Shown here: positions 6,127 through 15,000 of the stretch, piece after piece | Layout: each line of letters opens with the position of its first letter | How positions within the stretch are numbered: position 1 is the stretch's first letter | DNA from: Deltaproteobacteria bacterium | GTDB taxonomy: Bacteria > Myxococcota > Myxococcia > SLRQ01 | Assembly: GCA_029210625.1 (NCBI GenBank) | Contig: JARGFU010000034.1 | Span: forward strand, 1-44,142 | Direction of reading: 5' to 3' | DNA length: 44,142 bases | Program-made: the position numbers and the translations under genes | The notes under the pieces: generated by a model | Database searches by the model: none | Seen by the model: the letters and a program-made list of their open reading frames with translations, nothing else | What the model was told of the DNA's origin: nothing

Positions 6127-8603
6127 TGCCAGGCGCGCGGCAGGCCAGCTTCGCGGGCGGCGAGATCAGCCCCCGGCTCTTCGGTCGGACCGACGTGGCG
6201 CGCTACGCCCACAGCCTGCGGCGCTGCGAGAACATGCTCGTCACCCCCACCGGGGCGGCGCTGAACAGGCCGGGCTTCGAGTACCTCGGCGACTGCAAGA
6301 ACAACTCGGCGGCCCGGCTGATCCCCTTCTTCTACTCGGACGGCTCGGCCTACGTGCTCGAGCTGGGCAGCGGGTACCTGCGCATCTGGAAGGACGGTGT
6401 CCAGGTCGAGAACCCCCCTGGCACTCCCGTCGAGGTGGCGACGCCGTGGCTCGCGGGTGATCTGCCCTACCTGATGTGGTGCCAGATCAACGACGTGATG
6501 TACCTCTGCGATGGGGCGGCGGCCTCGCCGAGCTCGCCCTACAAACTCACCCGCACGAGCGACACGGCCTGGACGCTGGTGGTGCTGAACCCACCGATGT
6601 CGGGGCCGGCGGCGCCGGCCGTTGCGCCGGTGCACTCGACCACCCCCGCCTCTCCGGTCAACCAGACCGTCTCCGACGTCAATCAGGAGCGGGACTATCG
6701 GTGGGTCTACACGAACATCGACCCCAACGGGAAAGAGAGCACGTCGAACGCCGCGCCGCTGATCTCCAGCGTGCGCATCGAGGGCGACGGCTACGTCATC
6801 CTCCTGTGTACTCGCGACTCCTCGCTGATCAACAAGGTGGCGCTCTACCGGGCCGAGGCGGGTGGACCCTACGGGTTCATCACCGAGGAGAGCGTCACGA
6901 GCACCGGCGTCGGCAGCACCAAGGCGGTGAAGGACTTCGGCTCGCCACCGGACTACACGAGGCAGCCCCCCACCGCGCGAGATCCCATCTACCAGGAGTA
7001 CCACCGCGCGGTAGCGCTCTTTCAGCAGCGCCTGGTCTTCGGGGGCGCCCCGGAGAACACCGGCAGCGACTTCTACAACAGCCCCCAGACGCTGCATCTC
7101 TCGACCGTCGGCGACATCGAGACCTTCGACACCTTCTTTCCCGTCGAGCCGGACCACCCGATGGAGCTCACCATCGGCTCGACGCGCCGGGAGGTCATCC
7201 AGGCGCTCGTCCCCCTGGGCCGCCACCTGCTGATCCTCACCGACGCCGGAGCGTGGACCCTGGACGGCGCCGGCGGCGCGCTCGCCCCAGCCTCGTTCGA
7301 TCTGCAGCCCCAGGACTACGCGGGGGCGGCCCCGGTGATGCCGGTGGTGGTCGGCAACAACGTCCTCTACGTGCAGGCCAGAGGGAGCGGGATCCGCGAC
7401 ATCAAGTACGACTACCAGGTCGGCGGCTACCGCGGTGCCGACGTGACCACCCTGGCGCACCATCTCTTCGATGGCCACTCGATCGTGCAGCTCACCTACC
7501 AGGAGAAGCCGCACCACGTGCTCTGGGCCCTGCGCGATGACGGCGCGCTGCTCGGCTTCACCTACCTGCCCGAACAGGAGGTCTGGGCCTGGCACCGCCA
7601 CGCCGCCTCGGGCTGGCAGTACGATGTGAGCGGCACCTTGGAGACGCAGAGCAGCGGCGTCTTGGCCGACGGGGCGATCCGCGCGATCTGCGTCGTGCCG
7701 GAGGGAACCGAGGATGCCCTGTACGTGATCACCCGCCGCAAGAGCGGCGAGGGCCACTACCTCGAGCGGATGGCGAGCAGGCGGGTGCCGAACATCCGGC
7801 AGGGGATCTTCCTTGACAGCGCCCTGCGCTTCGATGGTCGGGCGACCCCCGACGACGGGACGATGACAATCCAGAACTACGAGGGCCTCACGGCTGGCGA
7901 TCGCGGTGAGGTCCTGGCGGGCGTATCCAGCTTCGTCGCCGGCGACGTGGGCGACTGGATCGTCTTCGAGCCGGACAGCACCTCGAGGGTCTGCCGCCTC
8001 GAAATCACGGGCTACATCAGCGCGTTTTTAATAGAGGTCCGTCTGCTCGACGACTGCCAGGACGCGACCCCCGGCTACGACTGGGCGTGGGGACGAGCCT
8101 CTTTCTCGGGCCTCGATCACCTGGAAGGCGAGACGGTCAACGTCTTGGCCGACGGCGCCGTGGCCACCGAACTGCCAGTCAAAAGCGGCGCGGTGGGTCT
8201 CGCCACGCCTGCAGTCGATGTCGTGATCGGCCTCGCCTACGTCTCGCAGATCGAGCTGCTGGACCTACCGCCGGCGCAGTTCCGGGACCGGGCCGAGCCC
8301 AAGGCACTCTCCGGGGTGACCGTGGAGGTCGAGGACACCCGGGCCTTCTCGGCGGTCACGCGAGAGGGCGAGGTCGAGGGTGGTGGTTACTTCGAGCAGG
8401 CCGAGAGCGATGTCGGCAGCGTCGTGAAGCGTGAGGCCGCTGCCGAGACGGTGGGCTACATGTCGCTGCCCCGAGAGGTGACCGGGGCGATGCGGGTGGA
8501 GCTCGACCGGACCTGGAACGTCACCGCGCGGCCAGCGATCCTGCAAACCGAGCCGATTCCGCTGGCGGTGCTGGCGGTGACGAGGGAGTTCGCCGGTGGG
8601 TGA
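6126..8603 (+). CDS. Tail nozzle, tail tubular protein B (T7 gp12-like)
   Basis: 825 residues, close to T7 gp12 in length. The opening (QASFAGGEISPRLFGRTDVA, then LRRCENMLVTPTGAALNRPG) is the hallmark of podovirus nozzle proteins, in which ASFAGGEISPRL and the N-R-P-G motif are conserved. The rest is beta-rich, as expected for the hexameric tube closing the tail. It is translationally coupled to the adaptor gene by TGATG. Its stop is one base from the stop of the opposite-strand lipoprotein gene, which interrupts the operon here. Confidence 0.9.
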   Translation: MPGARQASFAGGEISPRLFGRTDVARYAHSLRRCENMLVTPTGAALNRPGFEYLGDCKNNSAARLIPFFYSDGSAYVLELGSGYLRIWKDGVQVENPPGTPVEVATPWLAGDLPYLMWCQINDVMYLCDGAAASPSSPYKLTRTSDTAWTLVVLNPPMSGPAAPAVAPVHSTTPASPVNQTVSDVNQERDYRWVYTNIDPNGKESTSNAAPLISSVRIEGDGYVILLCTRDSSLINKVALYRAEAGGPYGFITEESVTSTGVGSTKAVKDFGSPPDYTRQPPTARDPIYQEYHRAVALFQQRLVFGGAPENTGSDFYNSPQTLHLSTVGDIETFDTFFPVEPDHPMELTIGSTRREVIQALVPLGRHLLILTDAGAWTLDGAGGALAPASFDLQPQDYAGAAPVMPVVVGNNVLYVQARGSGIRDIKYDYQVGGYRGADVTTLAHHLFDGHSIVQLTYQEKPHHVLWALRDDGALLGFTYLPEQEVWAWHRHAASGWQYDVSGTLETQSSGVLADGAIRAICVVPEGTEDALYVITRRKSGEGHYLERMASRRVPNIRQGIFLDSALRFDGRATPDDGTMTIQNYEGLTAGDRGEVLAGVSSFVAGDVGDWIVFEPDSTSRVCRLEITGYISAFLIEVRLLDDCQDATPGYDWAWGRASFSGLDHLEGETVNVLADGAVATELPVKSGAVGLATPAVDVVIGLAYVSQIELLDLPPAQFRDRAEPKALSGVTVEVEDTRAFSAVTREGEVEGGGYFEQAESDVGSVVKREAAAETVGYMSLPREVTGAMRVELDRTWNVTARPAILQTEPIPLAVLAVTREFAGG

Positions 8604-8604
8604 T

Positions 8605-9006
8605 CTACGGTCGGTACAGCTCGAGGTTGCCGACGGGATAGTCGGTCGTGATCATCACGGTCTCGACCCCAAAAACGCCGTCGAGCAACTGTGGAGCAGT
8701 GAGGGGCCACTCGCAATGGCCCTGGATCACTCCCAGCGACCCATCCCATCCTGCAGCCGAAGCGAGGCACGACCCCTCGTAAGTGGTTTGATCGCCGCGG
8801 ACCGTGTTGCGGCAGTCGAGCACCGCTGGGCCGACGAGCAAGTCGTTGTCTCCCTCGAGCGTGATCAACCCACTGCACCTTCGACCATCCGAGAAGCCGC
8901 CGACCACGCTCCACTCACCGGAGAGGTCGGGCTCCTTCGCGCCTCCAGGTGCGCCGCAAGCGGTGGACAGAACAAGCAACCCAAGAACCAAGAGAGTAGT
9001 TTTCAT
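8605..9006 (-). CDS. Opposite-strand prophage lipoprotein (candidate moron gene)
   Basis: 133 residues from the ATG at 9006; the frame runs further upstream, but the Met at 9006 gives a clean signal peptide. Residues 1-16 (MKTTLLVLGLLVLSTA) are a basic, hydrophobic type II signal ending in a lipobox with Cys17, so the mature protein should be lipid-anchored outside the cytoplasm. The mature part contains DLSGEW near residue 27 and four more cysteines that could form two disulfides. The base composition is visibly less GC-rich than the flanking tail genes. It is the only minus-strand gene in the late operon and lies between virion genes. Such position and orientation fit a lysogenic-conversion gene, for example surface exclusion of other phages. 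The exact role is unknown. Confidence 0.75.
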   Translation of the reverse strand: MKTTLLVLGLLVLSTACGAPGGAKEPDLSGEWSVVGGFSDGRRCSGLITLEGDNDLLVGPAVLDCRNTVRGDQTTYEGSCLASAAGWDGSLGVIQGHCEWPLTAPQLLDGVFGVETVMITTDYPVGNLELYRP

Positions 9007-9055
9007 GCGCCGTAGACCTGCCACATCGGATCGTCTGACGCCAGAGGCTGGGCGG

Positions 9056-9559
9056 GTGCGCCTCGCGCAGGTCAGATCGCACGACATGGTGGAGCTCGCG
9101 GACCACATGCGGGAGGCCGACGTGCAGGAGGTCCGCGCCTCCGGCGGCTACCAGCAGCCCATCGACGCGGTCTTCTTGTCGGTGGAGATCTCGGCCCAGG
9201 CCAGAACCGCCTTCATCGACGACCGGGTGGCGGCGATCTGCGGCGTGGTGCTGGTCCGCGATGGAAGTTTGATCGAACGCTACTTCAACAGGCGTTGCAG
9301 CTACCCCGGCGTCGCCTGGGCGCTGACCTCGCAGGTAGTGGATCTGCACCCGCTGCTCTTCGCGGCGGCTTCCCGGCGGCTCCTCGAGGAGGCGGATTGG
9401 CTGGCGCCCTACGACCTGGTGTGCAACTTCGTCTCGGCCGAGAACACCCCCAGCCTGCGCTGGCTACGGTGGCTCGGCTTCGAGGTCCTCGAGCCCATCC
9501 CCTTCGGGCCGCGGGATCTTCCCTTCCACCCGGTGGTGAAGGAGCGAACCGATGTGTGA
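9056..9559 (+). CDS. T7 gp13-like (internal virion protein A) phage protein
   Basis: 167 residues from the GTG at 9056, where the family-like N-terminus begins (RLAQVRSHDMVELADHMREA, then DVQEV). An ATG at 9005 in the same frame would add 17 residues but overlaps the divergent lipoprotein start. The central region (AAICGVVLVRDGSLIER; then WLAPYDLVCNFVSAENTPSL; WLRWLGFEVLE) resembles gp13-like proteins with a GNAT-type fold found between nozzle and ejection-protein genes. T7 gp13 is needed for correct assembly of internal proteins. No acetyltransferase activity should be assumed. The end overlaps the next gene by eight bases. Confidence 0.6.
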   Translation: MRLAQVRSHDMVELADHMREADVQEVRASGGYQQPIDAVFLSVEISAQARTAFIDDRVAAICGVVLVRDGSLIERYFNRRCSYPGVAWALTSQVVDLHPLLFAAASRRLLEEADWLAPYDLVCNFVSAENTPSLRWLRWLGFEVLEPIPFGPRDLPFHPVVKERTDV

Positions 9560-10040
9560 GCCGGTCTCCGCGAGCATCGCGTCTCTTGGCCTCATGGCCG
9601 CAGGGACTGCGGTCGGTGCAGTAAGCAAGCACCAGCAGGGTAAGATGCAGCAGACGATCCTCATGCGAAACGCCGAGCTCGTCGATATGGAGGCCGACGA
9701 CATCCGCCACCTCGGCGGGCTCGAGGCCCAGCGGATCCGCCTCGTCGGCCGGGAGCTCGAGGGCCGGCAGGTCGCAACCTTCGCCGCCGGAAACGTGGAC
9801 CTCTCGGGGGGGACGCCTGCGGCCGTGGTCGCCCAGACGGCGGCCTACACCGAGCTCGACGCCGCGATCGCCCGGGTGAACGCCTCGAGGGCGGCCTGGG
9901 CGAAGGAGCGCGAGGGCGAAAACCTGCGATTCCAGGGCCTGATGGCACGCAAGGCCGGCGATACTGCCGCGTTCGCCACGCTGCTCTCGGGGGGCGCCCA
10001 GGCCGCCGGCGCCGCCTACGGCTACTACGGGAAGCGTTGA
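9552..10040 (+). CDS. Internal virion protein B (T7 gp14-like)
   Basis: 162 residues. It starts MCEPVSASIASLGLMAAGTA with a short hydrophobic segment, then a long helical region (residues 30-150) and NVDLSGGTPAAVV near residue 80, then an Ala/Gly-rich end. This pattern (MC-x-P start, alanine-rich amphipathic segment, long helix, short S-G motif) is typical of gp14-like ejection proteins, which leave the capsid first and form a pore in the outer membrane. It overlaps the previous gene by eight bases and precedes the gp15-like gene by three. Confidence 0.75.
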   Translation: MCEPVSASIASLGLMAAGTAVGAVSKHQQGKMQQTILMRNAELVDMEADDIRHLGGLEAQRIRLVGRELEGRQVATFAAGNVDLSGGTPAAVVAQTAAYTELDAAIARVNASRAAWAKEREGENLRFQGLMARKAGDTAAFATLLSGGAQAAGAAYGYYGKR

Positions 10041-10043
10041 CCC

Positions 10044-12059
10044 ATGCCTGTCGTCCCCCTCGCCCAGCCGACCGGTAGGATCGCCCCGCTGCGGGCGCCT
10101 CGTCAGTCGCCGAACGTCCCCGACGCCACGGCCGAGCTCGGAGCGGCCATCGGCCAGGTCGGCCGGGTGCTCGGGCAGATCGCCCAGCAGGAGCAACAGC
10201 GCGCGGATCGGGTGAAGGTGCAGGACGCAGAGAGCCAGTGGCTCGACCTGGTCAACCGGCGGCTACACCAGGACGAGGACGGCTACCTCTCGGCCCAGGG
10301 GATGGACGCCGGCGACCGCAAGGACTCGGTCCTCGAGGAGCTCGGCGAGGCCCGAAAGCAGCTCTCCACCGGCCTCGACCAGCGCCAGCGAGAGGCGTTT
10401 CTGGCCTCGACGGACAGCCCCTGGCGCTCGACCCAGAGCCAGATCTGGCGCCACGCCGACCGGGAGCGCGAGCGGGTCTACCTCACGAGCTTCGAGGCCC
10501 GCGTCGAGAAGGGCCTCGATCGCATCGCGGGGTCCTGGGACGACCCAAAGGTACGGGACGACGAGCTCGTCGGCCTCTCGGCCGCCGCCATCGAGGAGGG
10601 GGATCGGCGGGGACAGGACCCCCAGGCCTTCGCCAACGAGCAGCTGGTCAAAGCCGACCAGGTCATCCTCGAGGCGATGCTCGGCGCAGAGGATTATCAA
10701 GGGGCCGAGGTCTATCTCGAGCGCCCCCAGGTGCGCGAGCGGGCCGGCCGAGAGGCCGAGCGCTACCGCAGGGTGATCCGGGCGGGCAAGCGGGAAGCCC
10801 AGGTCTCGAGGGCCGCCGACGAGCTCGTCTCGAAGACCATCGACCCTGGCACCGGCCGGGTCGACATCGAGCGTGCCTTCGCTGCCGTGGACAAGCGCTT
10901 CAAGCCGGGGAAGCTGCAGGACGCGGTGCGCGACGCGGTCATGGGCCGCGCTCGGCTCGCCCACTCCGACTGGCAGGGGCGCTCCCAGAAGGCCTACGCG
11001 ACGGCCTACCAGGCCTTCGAGCTCGGTGGGCGCCGGTGGGCGGCGATCCCGGTGCGAGCTCGCCGGCAGCTGCTCGAGGTCGACCCCGACGGCTACGAGC
11101 GCCTGCGGCGTCTGGGTCTCGCCGAGCAGCGAGCGCGGCAGAGAGGGGGCAGGGGGGTATCGGCTCGGGGTTTGAGCTCGGCCGACCAGCTCTTCAAGCT
11201 GCGCTACGACATGGCCAGCAACCCCGCGAAGTACCGAACCATGGACGGGGCCACCTTCGACGACCTGGCGCGCCGGCTGGATCTCTCGCCCAGGGACACA
11301 AAGACGGCGCAGGTGAAGTTCCTGTCGCTGACCGAGGCCGGGACGCGGGAGCAGGAGCGTCGGGTGAATCACGACCCGATCCTGCTGGCCGAGGCGCGCC
11401 GAGCCGGCGTGGTCAAGGGAGCCCGGCCCGGTCCGGAGGAGAGGCGGCTGCTCGATGTGGGCGAGGATCGCCTCGAGGAGTTCCAGCGGTCGTTCCGGGA
11501 CGAGAAGGGCCGCTGGCCTTCGGCGGCCGAGGTGCGCACCGAGGTCGACCGGCTGCTCACCAAGGGCGAGATCGTGGACGGGGGCTGGCTCGGGATCTTC
11601 GACAAGGGCAGCACGTTGCTCGGGGCGATCACCGAGGGCCAGGAGGGGGCGTTCACCGAGCTGCCGGCCTCGAGGGACATAAACGACCCAGTTTCGGAGC
11701 TCTCACCCCGTTCGGTCGAGCTCGAGGGTGGCGGCGCCACCGGTGAGGAGGCTGAGAAGCTGCTCGAGGGCGTGCTTCCCGAGCAGCCGCTGCCGCTGGC
11801 CATCGAGCGGAGCATGGCGCGTGCGGTTCACGGGGACAACCCGGAGGTACCGGTGGTGGGGGGATTTGAGACCCCACCCGAGGAGAGGGCCGCGCTGCTC
11901 GACTACCTGCGGCCCCTCGAAGAGGAGGCCAAGGAGGAGCGCACGGGGATCCCGATTTGGTTCCGGAGGGGAGCCGAAGCGGAGCTGCGTCGCCGCGGGT
12001 GGCCGGTGGGTGATGAGGCGGTGGAGCGCGCCTGGGACCGCTGGGGAGGAGGTCGCTGA
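10044..12059 (+). CDS. Internal virion protein (T7 gp15-like)
   Basis: 671 residues, close to T7 gp15. Almost wholly helical and charged: residues 28-60 (ATAELGAAIGQVGRVLGQIA and a following Gln/Arg stretch) look coiled-coil, then repeated motifs such as FEARVEKGLDRIAGSWDDP and VYLERPQVRERAGREAERYR. No membrane segment or enzymatic motif was found. By position between gp14-like and gp16-like genes it should be an ejection protein that forms the periplasmic tunnel during infection. It ends in a TGATG overlap with the giant gene. Confidence 0.75.
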   Translation: MPVVPLAQPTGRIAPLRAPRQSPNVPDATAELGAAIGQVGRVLGQIAQQEQQRADRVKVQDAESQWLDLVNRRLHQDEDGYLSAQGMDAGDRKDSVLEELGEARKQLSTGLDQRQREAFLASTDSPWRSTQSQIWRHADRERERVYLTSFEARVEKGLDRIAGSWDDPKVRDDELVGLSAAAIEEGDRRGQDPQAFANEQLVKADQVILEAMLGAEDYQGAEVYLERPQVRERAGREAERYRRVIRAGKREAQVSRAADELVSKTIDPGTGRVDIERAFAAVDKRFKPGKLQDAVRDAVMGRARLAHSDWQGRSQKAYATAYQAFELGGRRWAAIPVRARRQLLEVDPDGYERLRRLGLAEQRARQRGGRGVSARGLSSADQLFKLRYDMASNPAKYRTMDGATFDDLARRLDLSPRDTKTAQVKFLSLTEAGTREQERRVNHDPILLAEARRAGVVKGARPGPEERRLLDVGEDRLEEFQRSFRDEKGRWPSAAEVRTEVDRLLTKGEIVDGGWLGIFDKGSTLLGAITEGQEGAFTELPASRDINDPVSELSPRSVELEGGGATGEEAEKLLEGVLPEQPLPLAIERSMARAVHGDNPEVPVVGGFETPPEERAALLDYLRPLEEEAKEERTGIPIWFRRGAEAELRRRGWPVGDEAVERAWDRWGGGR

Positions 12060-15000
12060 TGCCTCACGTTCCCCGCCACCCCGACCTGGAACAGGGTCTC
12101 GACGAGCCGGTTCCCACCGCCCAGCCCGACTTCGGCGCCCTCTTCGACTTCGACGCGGAACCGCCACCGGCGGCGCCAACGGTCGCAGCCGAGCTGCCGG
12201 CGGTTGAGCCCCCGGGCGACGCTGGCGGCCCCGACTTCGGGGCACTCTTCGACGAGCTCCAGGCCGGGGACGCCACGGACCTCAAGGCGAAGAAGCGGCT
12301 GCTCGACTGGCGGATCGCCCACCCCTCGATGGACCCGGACAAGGCCGGCGAGGTGTTGCGCCTGACGGCGTCGCTCACCGCCTCGGGCGCGAAGATCGAC
12401 CCGTCCTTCGTGGCGGACAACATCGACCGCATCAAGGCCAGGGCCTTCGAGCAGCCCCTCGACACCGAGCAGCTCGCCAGGGAGCACCCGGCCCTCGCCG
12501 CCTTCCTAGCCTCACCGGAAGGCGCCGCCGGCGCCGACGACGTCGGCAGCCTCCAGCGGCTCTCCGAGACGGCCAGGGATCTGGACCTCGTCTCGTCCGA
12601 GAGCCTGGTCGACGACCTGCACCGGACGGTGTCGGGGATCCTGCGGATCGACTCTGAATGGATACCGTCCGAGCAGGCCGAGGGGGTCGACTGGCTGCTG
12701 CGGGCGCCGCGTGACGTGCTGGGCGACAAGGCCCGAGAGCAGGAGATGATCTACGCGGGCTTCCGGGCGATGCGGGGCTGGGGATCACCTGCGGAAGAGG
12801 AGTACGCGAAGGCGCTCTTCCGTCGGCTGCAGCGCACCCACGGCGCCGACGGTTGGCTAGAGAAGGCCTGGGCCGGGATCTCCGACTGGGGCAGCGAGAT
12901 CGCCGTGGACCTCGGGGTGCGGGCGGTTGGTGGTGTCGTTGGGGGCAAGGTCGGGGCTGGCATCGGAGCCCTCGGCGGCTCGGCTGCCGCTCCTGGCCCA
13001 GGGACGGTTGCCGGCGGTGGCGGGGGTGCGGTGGTCGGTGCCGCGGTGGGGCAGTTCACCAGCGACTTCGCCTGGTCCTACTACCAGACCGCCGGATCGC
13101 TCTACACGCAGGTCCTCGTCGAGGCCGAGGCCAAGGGCCTGGAGGTCGACCGCCAGAAGGTCGTGGACGCGGTTGACAAGGGGTCGATGGCGATCGCCGG
13201 GATGTTCTCGCTCTCCTTCGGCAAGGTCCTCGGCCGGGTGCCTGGGGTGCGCGAGGTCTACGGAAAGGTGATGAAGCGCGCGGTGAAGGACGCGCTCGAA
13301 GCAGGCACGGTGCGGCGGGCCGGTGGCCGCACCCTGACCCGCCTTGCCACCAACTACGCCCTGGTCGGCGGGATTATGGGCACCCAGGCCGCCGGTCAGC
13401 GAGCGACCTCCGAGTTTGCCCTCGAGGAGGGGTCGCCCGGCTACAAGGCAGACTACTCGACAGTCGACGATGCTTTCGTTGCAGGCGCCGTCGACGCGAT
13501 GATCGGGTTCGGGTTCCTGGGCCTCGCCGGTCCCACCGTGGACCTGCGGACCGACCTGCGCCGCCTGGGAGACGTGCAGGCGCGAGCGGAGCGGATCGAG
13601 GCGGCCGTCGCGGCGGTGAAGGACTCGAAGCTGGCCGATCGGGCGCCCGAGGCGGTGCAGGAGCTCTACCGCAGCTTCCAGGGTGAGAAGCCCGAGCTCG
13701 ACGAGGTCTACTTCTCGACCGAGGACTTCGACGCCCACTGGAAGGGCCAGGGCCTCGAGCCCCGCGTGGCGGCCGCTGAGCTGCTCGGCGACGGCGGCAA
13801 GGCCTACGACGAAGCGAGGGCCACCGGGAGCGACCTGGGCGTGCCGGTGGAGATCTATCTCACGCGGATCGCCCGTGGAGAGAAGGCCTCGCCGCTGGCG
13901 GAGCTCGCCCGCCTCGAGGACGGCGGCCGCTCGATCGTCGAGGAGCGGCAGTGGCGCTCCGAGATGCCCGAGCGGATCCGGGCGCTGGCCGCCATCGACG
14001 TCGACAAGATGGAGGAGGGTCGCCGGGCCCTCTACGAGAAGTGGAAGGCGCAAGCCGTGGGGGCCGGCGTCCGGGAGGACGTCGCCGATGCAAACGCACG
14101 GCTCGTGAGCGCGGTTTTCGACCAGTTCGCAGCCCGTTTGAACGAGGATGCAACGCGGCGTGGAGATACCGCGGAGCGCACGGCGGAGCAGATCTTCGAC
14201 GAGCTCGCTGACGTGGCGATCCTCGGCCCAGGGCAGGAGCGTCCGGCCTCGGCCGAGGCGGTCGCGGCGCAGGCGGGGATCCTCGAGCAGCCCGCCCTCG
14301 CGGAGACGGCGGTGGTTGAGGACCAGGCCGGCGTGACCGTGGGACTTCGACCCGGCGCCTTCAAGGATGACCCCACGGCTGCTCCCTTCCTTCCTCGCCC
14401 CGGCGTCGAGCCGGACCTCACAGCGATCCAACGCACCGCGGTACAGGTGTTCGAGTCGCAGCCCTTCCTTGATCTGGTGCGAGACATCACCGGTGCCGAG
14501 ACCACGACGGCGCACCCGATCCACGGGTCGTGGCAGTTCGTTCCGGAGAGGTCGATCGCGCTGCGAGGGCTCACCGAGGAGCAGGCCAAGCTGCTTTCTC
14601 CGTGGCTCGGCGTCGCGTTCGCGCAAGAGGCTATGGTGTTGGACCGGCCCACCCGCGGTCAGCGCGCAGGTCGGGCCGGGTTTCTCGTGGGGTGGGAAGA
14701 CCGCCATCTCACAGAGGCCGACATCGCCAGGATTGGAAAGGCCTTCAAGGCCGCAAACCTCGACTTTTCGACCACGGTCGACGGGGCGGCTTTCAAGCTG
14801 GTACACTTCGGAGAACCAGACGGCCTGGCCGACTTCTCTGACCGGATAGCAGCTGTCGCGGCGGCAGAGGGCATGCGGTTCTGGTCCTATCGGTCGAAAA
14901 GCGAGCTACAAGGTGCAGAGACTTACTCCCTACGATCTCGACACGGCGATGAAGATGCTCAAGGAGCGGCACGGGATAGAGGAGGTCCCGCCGGACCATC

